Assembly: GCF_000381265.1 (NCBI RefSeq)
Contig: NZ_KB906285.1
Location: 1-50,399 of the forward strand
Direction: 5' to 3'
DNA: 50,399 nucleotides
Source: Curvibacter lanceolatus ATCC 14669
GTDB lineage: Bacteria; Pseudomonadota; Gammaproteobacteria; Burkholderiales; Burkholderiaceae_C
Of this stretch, positions 34,436 to 43,000 are shown in pieces. How positions within the stretch are numbered: the stretch's first letter is position 1; each line of letters begins with the position of its first letter. The notes beneath the pieces were generated by a model. It was not told the DNA's origin. It saw nothing but the letters and a program-made list of their open reading frames with translations, and searched no databases. Position numbers and translations under genes: made by a program.

Positions 34436-36342
34436 GCGCCATCCGCACCGCCCCTTCCCTGGCCGCGCTGCCAGAGCCCGTGCTGCTGAAGCAACGCCCC
34501 AGCCCCGGCGTGGTGCTGCTGCGCCTGAACCGGCCCGCCGTGCTGAACGCCCTGAACCTGGCCCTGCGCCAGGCCTTGGCCGAGGCCTTTGTGCGCCTGG
34601 ATGCCGATGCCTCCGTGCGGGTCATCGTGCTGGCCGGGCAGGCGCGGGCCTTTTGCGCGGGTGCCGACCTCAACGAGTACCTGCACGCCACGCCCCTGGA
34701 CATCATGGACCGCCAGATGGACCGCCTGTGGGGCGCCATCAGTGCCTGCCGCAAGCCGGTGCTGGCCGCCTTGCGGGGGCACGCCCTGGGCGGGGGCTGC
34801 GAGCTGGCCATGCATGCCGACATCGTGCTGGCGTCAGAGACGGCCAGCTTCGGCCAGCCCGAGGTGGCCATCGGCCTGATGCCCGGAGGGGGCGCCACCC
34901 AGCGCCTGACCCGTGCCGTGGGCAAGTTCAAGGCCATGCAATGGCTGCTGACCGGCGCCCGCTTCAGCGCGGCGCAGGCCTGTGCGGCAGGCCTGGTCAG
35001 CGAGGTGGTGGCCGACGAGGCGCTGGAGCCCCGGGCACTGGCCCTGGCACTGGGCAAGGCCTGCCTGCAGGTGAGCGCACCACGCGGGCCCGAATCGGCC
35101 CTCACCCCCGATCAGATGAGCGAAGACTGCCTGAGCCTCAATGTGTGGCGACCCGCCGCGCCAGCCGGGGGCCCACTGCCAGTGCTGGTGTGGATCCACG
35201 GCGGTGCCTTCCGCCTGGGCTCGTCCGCGCTGCGCTTGTACGACGGTGCGGCCCTGGCACGCCAGGGCGTGCTGGTGGTCAGCCTGAATTACCGGCTGGG
35301 GGTGTTTGGCTTTCTGGCCCACCCCCTGTTGCGGTCGCTGGCGGGCCAACCCCTGGCCAACCTGGGCTTGCTCGATCAGATCGCGGCACTGCACTGGCTG
35401 CGGCAGAACCTGCCGGCCCTGGGCGGTGACCCAGGCCGCATCACCCTGATGGGCGAATCGGCCGGCGGGGCCTCGGTGGCCTACCTGATGGGGTCGCCGC
35501 TGGCGCGGGGGCTGTTCCAGCAGGCCATCGTCCAGTCGGGCGCCCTGGATCTGCCCGAGTTGAGCCTGGCGCAGGCCCAGCAGCGGGCCGAGGCCCACTT
35601 GCGCCCCCTGTTGCCCGCCGAGTCGCGCCTGGCCGATCTGCAGGGCCTGCCGGCGGCCCAGTTGCTGGCCCTGCCCATCCCCCGGCCTGACACCATGCCG
35701 GTCATCGACGGCGTGGTGTTGCCGCAAGGCCTGGTGGCCGCGTTCAAGCAGGGGCAGGCCGCGCGCATCCCCTTGCCGATCGGCAGCAATGACAACGAGG
35801 CTGGGTTCTTTCCGCCTGACTGGAGCCTGGGCGCGGTGCGGGGCATTGGCCCGGCCTGGCCGCAGGTCAAGGCAGCCTATGGGGCCAGCGTGGACGCCTC
35901 CGATGCACCGGTCGCAGCCCGCGTGGCCACCGACCTGTTTGCCACCTTGCCCACGGCCCAGGTGGCCCAGGCCCACAGCGCCCAGGGCCTGCCGGTGTAC
36001 CGCTACCTCTTCACCCAGGTGCCCGCTTCGCAGCGGGCCAGCCAGGCCGGCGCCATCCACACGCAAGAGATCCCCTGTGTGTTCGGCAACCTGTTGCCAG
36101 CCCAGCAGGGGGCTGAAGACCTGGCCGTGTCCGAGCGTGTGCAAGCCCGCTGGGTGGCCTTTGTCCGATCGGGCCAGCCCCAGGCCCAGGCCCAGGGGCT
36201 GCCCGAATGGCCACGCTGGCAACCCCTGCCTGCGGCAGGGCAGGTGCTGCGAATTGATGGCGCGGGCGACAGCCTGCAGGCCGAGCCCTCGGGCCTCACC
36301 GAGGCGCAACGCCAGGCGTGGCCGGCTTTTCACATGAACTGA
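34432..36342 (+). CDS. In-frame fusion: enoyl-CoA hydratase - carboxylesterase type B
   Basis: 636 residues from a GTG that overlaps the thiolase stop. Residues 1-207 are an enoyl-CoA hydratase/isomerase: oxyanion loop 'AFCAGADLNEY', 'GHALGGGCELAMHADIVLA' (Glu124), 'GQPEVAIGLMPGGGATQRL' (Glu144). The usual C-terminal 50 residues are missing. From about 208 a carboxylesterase continues: 'GKACLQ', 'MSEDCLSLNVWRP', oxyanion 'HGGAF', nucleophile Ser343 in 'GESAGGAS', acid in 'NDNEAGFF', His in 'GAIHTQEIPCVFGN'. The esterase lacks its first 60-90 residues and any signal peptide. Both catalytic sets are retained, but each domain is clipped at the junction (nt ~35053). Looks like a deletion fusion rather than an evolved two-domain enzyme. 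Confidence 0.85.
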   Translation: MSAIRTAPSLAALPEPVLLKQRPSPGVVLLRLNRPAVLNALNLALRQALAEAFVRLDADASVRVIVLAGQARAFCAGADLNEYLHATPLDIMDRQMDRLWGAISACRKPVLAALRGHALGGGCELAMHADIVLASETASFGQPEVAIGLMPGGGATQRLTRAVGKFKAMQWLLTGARFSAAQACAAGLVSEVVADEALEPRALALALGKACLQVSAPRGPESALTPDQMSEDCLSLNVWRPAAPAGGPLPVLVWIHGGAFRLGSSALRLYDGAALARQGVLVVSLNYRLGVFGFLAHPLLRSLAGQPLANLGLLDQIAALHWLRQNLPALGGDPGRITLMGESAGGASVAYLMGSPLARGLFQQAIVQSGALDLPELSLAQAQQRAEAHLRPLLPAESRLADLQGLPAAQLLALPIPRPDTMPVIDGVVLPQGLVAAFKQGQAARIPLPIGSNDNEAGFFPPDWSLGAVRGIGPAWPQVKAAYGASVDASDAPVAARVATDLFATLPTAQVAQAHSAQGLPVYRYLFTQVPASQRASQAGAIHTQEIPCVFGNLLPAQQGAEDLAVSERVQARWVAFVRSGQPQAQAQGLPEWPRWQPLPAAGQVLRIDGAGDSLQAEPSGLTEAQRQAWPAFHMN

Positions 36343-36681
36343 GATGGGCGTGCTGTGGGGGCACACCTGCCTCGGCACGGCACCTTTCAAAGCCACTTCT
36401 CCAAGCGACTTCAATGCCCCTTCTGGGGGCTTTTTTGGGTTGCTGCAAGAGTCGCTGCAGTCCGTAAGGCGCTCAAAGTGATGCCTGGCGGCTGATCGAG
36501 GAGGGATCTCCGATTTCTGGTTGAAGCCACTACCAAGGCGCGGCCCGCCCTGTGGTAGGTGTCATGCGCATGGATGATGGCAAAACCCGAGAATGCCGGC
36601 AAAAAAGGACCTGTGTTTTTAAACACCCTGGATGCTACATACGCAGTACCAAGGTGCCGGTTCATGATTGCACCGGGCTGT
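36343..36681. other. Intergenic region between convergent units
   Basis: No gene seen. Holds a + strand terminator at 36416-36436 and a minus-strand hairpin GTGTTT/AAACAC at 36613-36626 followed (minus strand) by a T6 run at 36606-36601, a possible weak terminator of the collagen-like gene. Confidence 0.5.
36416..36436 (+). terminator. Rho-independent terminator of the acyl-CoA operon
   Basis: GCCCC (36416-36420) and GGGGC (36426-36430) form a short stem with a TTCTG loop, followed by six T. It lies 74 bases after the fusion gene stop. Confidence 0.75.
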
Positions 36682-37545
36682 TTATTGACAATAGGCGTAA
36701 GCAGTAATCGTAGAGCCACCGCCTGACCCGTATGTACAAGTCCAGGAAGTTGTACTCGCACGTCTGCCATTGGAGAGTGCATCGTTGGTTGGGGCAGAAG
36801 TTGCGCATCCCCCGCTGATGACGGCCCCTGTCGTACAAGACGCCGTAACCGAAATGGCTCCACCTCCACCCGTCGAGGTGGAGTTGCTGTACTCGGTGAG
36901 ACTGAACGTCGCCCCACCCGTGGCGCCTGTCGCGCCCGTTGCCCCTGTAGAACCGGTAGCACCGGTCGGGCCTGTGCTCCCTGTAGCACCCGTGCTGCCT
37001 GTTGCACCAGTGGGGCCGGCGACAGAGCTTGCGGCACCTGTTGAGCCTGTGGCACCAGTGGATCCAGTTGGTCCTGTAGTGCCCGTGGCCCCGGTGCTGC
37101 CCGTGGCTCCGGTTGGGCCCGTCACCCCGGTGCTGCCTGTAGCCCCCGTTGGACCCGTCGCCCCGGTTGGACCCGTGGCGCCTGCGCCGGTGGCGCCAGT
37201 CGGTCCCGTGGCACCGGTTGCGCCAGTTGGACCTGCAGCGCCGGTTGCGCCCGTGGCGCCGGTCAAGCTACCTGAGCATGGCCCGAGTTGCCCGCTGGAG
37301 GCATTGAAGCAAGTCACGTTGCTGGTGCTTTGTGCTGCGGCAGACGGCAGTCCGGGGATGGTCACTGCGCCTGCGTCCTGAACTCTAAATCTGGTCGAGG
37401 TGCCCGTACTGTCAGTGACGGCAAATCCCCCCCCGCTTGGTGGCGTCATGGTGATGTCTGCTGCCGCACTGTGCACAGACATCTGCATCAGGAAAGCCGC
37501 AGATATTGCCAAGGCGATCTTTTTCTTCTGGAACAAGTTGCTCAT
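36682..37545 (-). CDS. Secreted collagen-like Gly-X-Thr repeat protein
   Basis: 287 residues from the second ATG (37545), which has ACGGAG at proper distance; the ATG at 37551 is too close to it. Signal peptide about 1-29 (basic KKK, hydrophobic core, ends SAAA). Residues 30-95 form a small N-terminal domain with Cys79 and Cys90. Residues 96-211 are Gly-X-Y triplets, mostly GAT, GPT and GST, with breaks at 'GAGAT' and 'GAASSVAG'. Residues 212-287 form a C-terminal domain with four cysteines (237, 247, 270, 286). The architecture resembles BclA-type collagen-like glycoproteins: a triple-helix stalk with Thr sites for O-glycosylation. Second gene after the IPTL-CTERM gene (43 bases). A glycosyltransferase lies nearby. 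Confidence 0.82.
   Translation of the reverse strand: MSNLFQKKKIALAISAAFLMQMSVHSAAADITMTPPSGGGFAVTDSTGTSTRFRVQDAGAVTIPGLPSAAAQSTSNVTCFNASSGQLGPCSGSLTGATGATGAAGPTGATGATGPTGATGAGATGPTGATGPTGATGSTGVTGPTGATGSTGATGTTGPTGSTGATGSTGAASSVAGPTGATGSTGATGSTGPTGATGSTGATGATGATGGATFSLTEYSNSTSTGGGGAISVTASCTTGAVISGGCATSAPTNDALSNGRRASTTSWTCTYGSGGGSTITAYAYCQ
36913..37260 (-). repeat. Nine-base-periodic coding repeat (Gly-X-Thr triplets)
   Basis: About 38 consecutive triplets encoding Gly-Ala-Thr, Gly-Pro-Thr or Gly-Ser-Thr. The DNA period is 9 bases with 18- and 27-base higher-order units, a substrate for slippage and length variation. Not a CRISPR: there are no spacers. Confidence 0.85.
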
Positions 37546-37588
37546 GATCATGCACTCCGTATATTCAAAATGGTTTTTTCTGTCGGGC

Positions 37589-38278
37589 TTAGCTGTGCTC
37601 ACGTCTTTGTTGCCAAACCATCAAAGCTGTCAGCAGCAGGCCCAGCATCAGCAGACCCCATGTCTGCAAGGTCGGAATGCCTTGGCTATTTGTCCCAGCG
37701 CCGATCTGGACATTATTCAGGTTGGTATTGACTTGGTTGACATGGGCATTGGGTCCCAGATTGATGACGGCGGGTGAACCGGAAGATGAGACCAATGTGA
37801 TCGGCTGGCCATTTGTGCCTTGCAGGGTCAGTGTTCCGTTAACCGTGATGTTCGACCCTGCAGGAATCACGAAGGTACTGCCACTCGTGCTGCTGAGGGT
37901 CAGGTTGTAAAACACCGTGTTGCCACTGAGTTGCATGGGACCGGCTGTACAGCCATTGTTGAAGACCACGGTGCTTGTGCCAGCCGCAAACGTCCCGTTG
38001 TTGCTCCAGTCGCCGCTGAGGGTGATGGTGCTTTGGCCGGCATCGACGGCACCTGAGGCGGCAATGGTGACGGCATTGGCGCTATCGACCTGTGCCGAAT
38101 TCATATTGAGTGCGCCCTGCACCGTGAGTGCAGCGCAAGCAAGGTTCATGCTTGAACCGCTGGGTAGATTCGATGTGCCCCCAGGGGGAACAGTGAATCC
38201 ACTTTGTGCATAGCCGTTAGCCGTAAAAACCAGCAGTAAACCTCCTACTGCTGCCCAGCGGTTAAAAAACATTTTCAT
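37589..38278 (-). CDS. IPTL-CTERM surface-sorted protein
   Basis: 229 residues from ATG 38278, preceded by AAAGGCGG; the frame's earlier ATG at 38326 lacks a ribosome site. Signal peptide about 1-25 (ends GYAQ). A Ser/Thr/Asn/Gly-rich beta region follows ('[22 protein letters not shown]', '[16 protein letters not shown]') that resembles a filamentous beta-helix. The C-terminus is a complete sorting signal: IPTLQTWG (201-208), a hydrophobic stretch and basic QQRREHS. IPTLxxWG is the recognition type of exosortase H, which should be encoded elsewhere in the genome. First gene of a two-gene unit with the collagen-like protein. Confidence 0.88.
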   Translation of the reverse strand: MKMFFNRWAAVGGLLLVFTANGYAQSGFTVPPGGTSNLPSGSSMNLACAALTVQGALNMNSAQVDSANAVTIAASGAVDAGQSTITLSGDWSNNGTFAAGTSTVVFNNGCTAGPMQLSGNTVFYNLTLSSTSGSTFVIPAGSNITVNGTLTLQGTNGQPITLVSSSGSPAVINLGPNAHVNQVNTNLNNVQIGAGTNSQGIPTLQTWGLLMLGLLLTALMVWQQRREHS

Positions 38279-38730
38279 TTGCCGCCTTTTTGTTATGAAT
38301 TTTGTGAATGTAGCATCGGTCGTCATTTTTTGTACAGAAAATCGATATGGCGGGTGTCCTGATAAGGGTTTCTTCTATGCATGACGGGGAGCGGCAACGT
38401 ATCGCGGACGGCGCCCTGAGTTTCATTCAGACGAATCCTGCTGACCCAGCGAATGCTGGGTTCCGTTGTGCAACGCTGCTCAGGCCTCAGGCCTCAGGCA
38501 GCAGCAACCACTTTTTGCCTGATTTCTGCGGACATTGCCCCTTCCTGCCTCGAGGCGTCTTTCATGGCCCGCCTTCGCCATCTGAACCCCGTCACCTGCG
38601 CCCAGATCGGCCGATCATTGGGGGCGGCTCAGATAACCCGGTTTACCATTCAGTTCGGCGACCGTATCCACATCAATTGCAGGCCGAACCGGTCACAAAA
38701 ATTGGACTCATTCAAATCCGGAGCAAACAA
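38279..38730. other. Divergent intergenic region between IPTL gene and glycosyltransferase
   Basis: About 450 bases without a convincing gene. AT-rich sequence directly upstream of the IPTL gene should hold its promoter. Contains a perfect hairpin ACCCAGC/GCTGGGT with a GAAT loop (38444-38461) and three copies of a seven-base CAGGCCT-like repeat near 38480-38500. Open frames here show no family resemblance. Confidence 0.5.
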
Positions 38731-39822
38731 ATGCCCCAAATCTGCCTGAACATGATCGTCAAGGACGAGGCTCGGGTAATCGAGCGGTGCCTGCGTTCTG
38801 TCAAACCTTGGATCGATCATTGGTTGATTGTTGATACAGGGTCCTCCGACGATACGCCGCAACGCATCCAAGCGGCCCTGGCAGGGGTGCCTGGTGAATT
38901 GGTTCACCGGCCGTGGCGAAATTTCGGGCACAACCGAACTGAAGCACTTCAATTGGCCAAGGCCAAGTCGGACTATCTTCTGTTCATTGATGCCGACGAG
39001 CAGCTCGGCGCAGAGCGTGGGGCACATTGGCCGCGGGTCATGGACAAGCCTGCATACTCCCTTGAGGCCAGGTACGCCGAGCTTTCCTATGACCGGGTCA
39101 GTCTGGTGTCTACACGCCTGGACTGGCGATGGTGTGGCGTTTTGCATGAATACCTAGATGCAGGGCAGCCGGTTGAGCAGCCCCGCATGCCTGGCTTTTG
39201 GATACAGGTAACGCCGGATGGGGCGCGTTCCGGCGATCAAGACAAGTTCCGCAAAGACGCAGCAGTGTTGGAGGCGGCCTTGCTCGACGAGCCGAGCAAC
39301 GCACGTTATGTGTTCTACCTGGCCCAAAGCTATCGCGATAGCGGTCAGTTGGAAAAGGCGCGCGATGCGTACGCGCGCCGCTCATTGCTGGGTGGCTGGG
39401 AGGAAGAGGTTTGGTATTCGCTGTATCAGGTGGCCCGGCTCTCCGAAGCGCTTGGGCTGTCTCAAGAAGTGATTGTGCAGTCCCACCTTCTCGCATTTGA
39501 GACTCGTCCGCAGCGAGCAGAAACCTTGACAGCGTTGGCCACCTACTGCAGATCCAAAATGGCTTGGCATCAGGCGTATCTGTTCGCTTCAGATGCCGCC
39601 CGTCGCCCGATACCGACGGATCGCTTGTTCGTCGACATGTCGGTCTACCACTGGCGTTCGATGGATGAACTTGGAATTGCCGCGTATTACACAGGGCGGC
39701 TGGCGGAAGCTGCCGATTGCTGGAAGAAACTGCTGCGTCAGCCAGAATTGCCGCCCAATGAAAAGTCCAGGATCTCAGCCAACATGGCTTATCTGCCTGA
39801 ACCGTTGCGTGTTGCGAGTTGA
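38731..39822 (+). CDS. Family 2 glycosyltransferase with TPR-like C-terminal region
   Basis: 363 residues from ATG 38731 with ribosome site CCGGAG. The N-terminus 'MPQICLNMIVKDEARVIERCLRSV' (first 24 residues) is the GT2 pattern of the SunS-/WcaA-like group with a TPR tail; 'WLIVDTGSSDDT' is the nucleotide-binding loop and 'LLFIDADEQL' holds the DxD metal motif. From about 180 on come helical repeats ('ARYVFYLAQSYRDSGQLEKARDAYARR', read in pieces). Family members glycosylate proteins or peptides. Position next to a Thr-rich repeat protein suggests that as acceptor; this is inference. Sequence has lower GC than the catabolic genes. Confidence 0.85.
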   Translation: MPQICLNMIVKDEARVIERCLRSVKPWIDHWLIVDTGSSDDTPQRIQAALAGVPGELVHRPWRNFGHNRTEALQLAKAKSDYLLFIDADEQLGAERGAHWPRVMDKPAYSLEARYAELSYDRVSLVSTRLDWRWCGVLHEYLDAGQPVEQPRMPGFWIQVTPDGARSGDQDKFRKDAAVLEAALLDEPSNARYVFYLAQSYRDSGQLEKARDAYARRSLLGGWEEEVWYSLYQVARLSEALGLSQEVIVQSHLLAFETRPQRAETLTALATYCRSKMAWHQAYLFASDAARRPIPTDRLFVDMSVYHWRSMDELGIAAYYTGRLAEAADCWKKLLRQPELPPNEKSRISANMAYLPEPLRVAS

Positions 39823-40174
39823 TCACCAGGGGCGTCGGCGATTTTGAAATCCTGATTGTGCTTAAACATTGATCAATGCAGCGCTGCGCTGCTGGATGGG
39901 GGCTCGCAATAGAAGGCGAGCAACCATCAGGTCCCAAGCTGTCACCCCGGCCGTTCTGCCGGTCACCGCCGCTTGGCTTCACCGCCGGCAGGGCCTGATA
40001 CGATGATCTGGGCCCGCTGGGGCCTGCCGTTCGCTGCATTGAAGCCGGTCACAGGGCCGTGCCCGTCACTGAAGCGAACCAACTAGCCCAAGGCGGCCTT
40101 GCAGGCTGCTGGCGCCCTTTTCACCCTCAAGCCCTTGCCTCACTGCCGCTTGCTCAAGCGACCTGCCTCTAACC
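39823..40174. other. Intergenic region, no gene seen
   Basis: About 350 bases between the glycosyltransferase and the GreA/B-like gene. No frame with family resemblance, no RNA gene and no clear terminator were recognised on either strand. Confidence 0.5.
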
Positions 40175-40657
40175 ATGGATAAATTTTTGCTGCAGCAGCA
40201 GGTGCTGGACCGGCTCGCCGAAGACCTGCTGCAAGTCGAACAGGCCTTGCGCGAGGCCCATGAAACGGCCACTCACGAAGAGAACATCGCCGAAAACAAA
40301 TACGACACCCTGGGCCTCGAAGCCGCCTACCTGGCCACTGGCCAGGCGCGCCGGGCTGAAGCCATCCGCCAGGCCATGGCCCATTGGCGCCAGTTCCGCC
40401 CGCGCCCCTACGACGCCAGCCAGGGCATACAGCTGGGCGCGCTGGTCTGCCTGGTCGATGCCGGCGGCCAACAGCAGCATCTCTTTCTCGGCCCCGATGG
40501 GGGCAGCATGAGGTTGCTCAGCGGCACCCAGCTCGTTCAGGTCATCAGCAGCGAAGCGCCTTTGGGGCGGGCCATGCTGGGCAAATACGAGGGCGATGAG
40601 GTGTTGATCGGGGTCGGCTCCATCCGGCAGCAGTTTGAGGTGCTGCAGGTGGATTGA
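40175..40657 (+). CDS. GreA/GreB C-terminal-domain-like protein
   Basis: 160 residues. The N-terminal half is a helical region ('LLQQQVLDRLAEDLLQVEQALREAHE', then 'EENIAENKYDTLGLEAAYLATGQARR') in place of the GreA coiled coil. The C-terminal half is an FKBP-like GreA/B domain ('IQLGALVCLVDAGGQQQHLFLGP', 'LGRAMLGKYEGDEVLI', where 'SPLGRALLGK..GD.V' is the family hallmark). Probably binds RNA polymerase; whether it stimulates cleavage is doubtful because the coiled-coil tip acidic pair is not evident. Single gene. Confidence 0.75.
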   Translation: MDKFLLQQQVLDRLAEDLLQVEQALREAHETATHEENIAENKYDTLGLEAAYLATGQARRAEAIRQAMAHWRQFRPRPYDASQGIQLGALVCLVDAGGQQQHLFLGPDGGSMRLLSGTQLVQVISSEAPLGRAMLGKYEGDEVLIGVGSIRQQFEVLQVD

Positions 40658-40762
40658 GGCGCAAGTCAGTGGCAGTCGCTGCGAGGCAGGTCGGTGTCGG
40701 CGTTACCTTGGCCCCGTTCGTGGGGTTCGGGATGCACCGGGGCCTGGACCAGGCGCAGGCTC

Positions 40763-41545
40763 CTAGATCGTCGGCACCGTGCCCCCGTCAATCAGGTGCT
40801 CTGAACCCGAAATCGAGCCCGCCCGCGGTGATGCGAGGAACACGATCAGATCGGCGACTTCCTGCGGCCTGGCTGGCCGCCCGAGTGGAATTCCCCCCAG
40901 CGATTGCATGATGATCTGCTTGCCGCCTTCGTAGTCAGTGCCCGCCTGTGCCGCCAAGCGCTCGGCCAAGGCCACGGCGGCCTCGGTCTCGATCCAGCCC
41001 GGCGAGACGCTCAACACGCGAACCCCCTTTGGCGTCACTTCCTTCGACAAGGCTTTGCTGTAGGTGGACAAGGCCGCTTTGGCTGCCGCGTAGGCCGTGG
41101 TCGATTCCGGCAGCGGCATCATGCGCTGGATCGAGCTGACGTGAACGATGACGCCAGAGCCTTGGGCCAGCAAGGCCGGCAGCAGGGCGCGGTCAAGGCG
41201 CACGGCCGGCATCAGGTTCAGGTTCAACGCATCGAACCATTGCGCGTCGTCCAAGGCCGCGAAGCCGCCGCCAGGTGCATTGGAGCCGCCCAGCACGTTG
41301 ACCAGAATGTCGAGCCCGCCCCACCGCTGGAGTACCGCCTGCGCCACCTCGGTCGCGCCCTCGGCCGTCGACAGGTCGGCCGCGATGCAGTGCACCCCTT
41401 CAGGCGCAGGCTCAGGCACGGCCCGCGCCGTGGTTGCAACCTGCACCCCTGCGTCGCGTAGGCCCTGCACGACCGCTGCGCCCACACCCTTGGTGCCGCC
41501 GGTGACCAGCGCCCGCCGGCCTGCCAGTTGAAGGTCAAAGCTCAT
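40763..41545 (-). CDS. Short-chain dehydrogenase/reductase
   Basis: 260 residues, complete classical SDR: cofactor motif TGGTKGVG, '[16 protein letters not shown]' (NNAG position altered to NVLGG), catalytic Ser in '[13 protein letters not shown]', Tyr and Lys in 'TAYAAAK', and 'VSPGWIETE'. Substrate unknown. Its ATG overlaps the stop of the SnoaL-like gene by four bases, so the two are co-translated. Divergent LysR gene upstream. Confidence 0.9.
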   Translation of the reverse strand: MSFDLQLAGRRALVTGGTKGVGAAVVQGLRDAGVQVATTARAVPEPAPEGVHCIAADLSTAEGATEVAQAVLQRWGGLDILVNVLGGSNAPGGGFAALDDAQWFDALNLNLMPAVRLDRALLPALLAQGSGVIVHVSSIQRMMPLPESTTAYAAAKAALSTYSKALSKEVTPKGVRVLSVSPGWIETEAAVALAERLAAQAGTDYEGGKQIIMQSLGGIPLGRPARPQEVADLIVFLASPRAGSISGSEHLIDGGTVPTI

Positions 41546-41871
41546 GCGGTGATCTCCAAGGAGGCGATCAGACCGTGCTCGAGCCGGAAGTCGTAGCGGA
41601 GATCGACCGGACTGCCAGGGAAGCTGCCGGCCACCCGGCTGGTGACGAGATGGCGCCCGTCCTTCTGTTCCAGCGCGAAGGGCTCACTCGTGTAGGTGTA
41701 CTTGCTTGAGGCCTCCAGCTTCCACGCGCTGATGGCGTCAAGGCCGACGTGGGTGCGACCCTCGTCTTTCACGACGGCTTGTGCCGTGAAGCATCGGGCG
41801 ACGGCCTCGTGGCCTTGCTTGTCGGCCGCGAAGTAGGCGGCGATGGGTTCGGGGAGGATCAGGGCGGTCAT
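41542..41871 (-). CDS. SnoaL/NTF2-like small protein
   Basis: 109 residues with the cone-shaped NTF2-like pattern: N-terminal helix ('[32 protein letters not shown]', read in pieces), '[11 protein letters not shown]' and beta strands ending '[17 protein letters not shown]'. Such proteins are polyketide-type cyclases, isomerases or binding subunits; here probably the partner of the downstream SDR. First gene of a two-gene unit, divergent from the LysR gene. Confidence 0.82.
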   Translation of the reverse strand: MTALILPEPIAAYFAADKQGHEAVARCFTAQAVVKDEGRTHVGLDAISAWKLEASSKYTYTSEPFALEQKDGRHLVTSRVAGSFPGSPVDLRYDFRLEHGLIASLEITA

Positions 41872-41917
41872 GGTGAGGAACTCCGTGGTGATGAAGCCCT
41901 CAGGATGCGCCCGCCAG

Positions 41918-41952
41918 AGAATTTAGTGAATGACCTAGAATTTGAATGATCT
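41918..41952. promoter_or_regulatory. Direct repeat in the LysR/SnoaL divergent promoter
   Basis: AGAATTT-(AGT)-GAATGA-CCT at 41918-41936 is followed directly by AGAATTT-GAATGA-TCT at 41937-41952. Two matching half-sites in a 100-base divergent gap are what a LysR regulator would use; the AT-rich content also fits a promoter. Confidence 0.5.
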
Positions 41953-41971
41953 ATGTAGAAATGGATGCAGA

Positions 41972-42901
41972 ATGCGCGGGTCCGACTTTGCTGAACTGAA
42001 GGCCTTTGCCGCCGTGGTCGAGCGGGCCAGCTTTGCGCGTGCGGCGGAGCATTTGGGCCTGTCACCCTCGGCGCTGAGCCAGACCATCCGGCAGCTCGAA
42101 GCCCGGCTTGACACCCGGTTGCTGAACCGCACCACGCGCAGCGTGGCGCCCACGGCCGCTGGCGATCAGTTGTATGGCCGCATCGCACCCTTGTTCCGCG
42201 AGATGGCAGACGCCGTGGCCGAGGTGAGTGCGGCTGCCGGCCAGACGAGCGGAACGCTGCGCATCAATACGCTCGGAATGGCTGCACGGCAGATCATCGC
42301 CCCTCGGCTGGGCCGATTCCATCGTGCACATCCCGAGGTGGTGCTGGACATTGTGGTGGACGACGGGCTGAGCGATATTGTGGCGGGTCGCTTCGACGCC
42401 GGCATCCGCGTGGGCGGGCGGCTGGAGAAAGACATGATCGCCGTGCGCCTGACGCCGGACGTGAACATGATCGTGGCAGCGTCGCCGGGCTACCTGGCGC
42501 ATCGCGGCATGCCGCGTTCACCGGCCGACCTGCACCACCATGCCTGCATCAACTGGCGCCTTCAGCTTGACGGTAGCGCCTATCGTTGGGAGTTCGAGAA
42601 GAAGGGCCAGCGGCTCGAGATCGCAGCGCAAGGCCCCTTGGTCACCAACTACTCGGACGTCGGCGTCGAAGCAGCGCTGCAGGGACTGGGCATCGTCTAC
42701 GCCTTTGACCGCGAGCACGTCGACCAGCATCTTGCCCAAGGGCGGCTGGTGCAGGTCCTGGCCGATTGGTCGGTCACGCGGCCGGGGCTGTTCCTTTACT
42801 ACCCGAATCGGCGCCATTTGCAGCCGGCGCTGAGCGCTTTCATCGGCTGCCTGCTGGATCGTGATTTGTCAGCCACGGAGCCAGGTCACACCCCGAGCTG
42901 A
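41972..42901 (+). CDS. LysR-family transcriptional regulator
   Basis: 309 residues from ATG 41972 (MRGSDFAELKAFAAVVE). HTH 'SFARAAEHLGLSPSALSQTIRQLEARLDTRLLNRTTRSV' (core AAEHLGLSPSALSQTI) and a CrgA/DmlR-like effector domain with 'LRINTLGMAARQIIAPRLGRF' and 'FDAGIRVGGRLEKDMIAVRL'. Divergent from the SnoaL-like/SDR pair with direct repeats between, so control of that pair is likely. An upstream TTG (41942) is in frame but gives no family resemblance. Confidence 0.9.
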   Translation: MRGSDFAELKAFAAVVERASFARAAEHLGLSPSALSQTIRQLEARLDTRLLNRTTRSVAPTAAGDQLYGRIAPLFREMADAVAEVSAAAGQTSGTLRINTLGMAARQIIAPRLGRFHRAHPEVVLDIVVDDGLSDIVAGRFDAGIRVGGRLEKDMIAVRLTPDVNMIVAASPGYLAHRGMPRSPADLHHHACINWRLQLDGSAYRWEFEKKGQRLEIAAQGPLVTNYSDVGVEAALQGLGIVYAFDREHVDQHLAQGRLVQVLADWSVTRPGLFLYYPNRRHLQPALSAFIGCLLDRDLSATEPGHTPS

Positions 42902-43000
42902 CGCCGCCTGCCGGCCGCCATCAACCCCTCAGTCTTTTCCTCTGTCTTTTTCATCTTGTCTCCTGTTTGGAGCTTTCTTGGGGCCCTGGTGGCCCGGGCT

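Noticed and set aside
36913-37260. CRISPR-like repeat array
   Set aside because: Nine-base coding periodicity without spacers; no cas genes.
36770-37381. + strand Pro/Val-Ala-Pro repeat protein opposite the collagen-like gene
   Set aside because: Antisense reading of the Gly-X-Thr repeats; the minus frame has a signal peptide and flanking cysteine domains.
39110-40039. 309-residue minus-strand frame opposite the glycosyltransferase end
   Set aside because: Shadow frame extending into non-coding sequence; no family resemblance.
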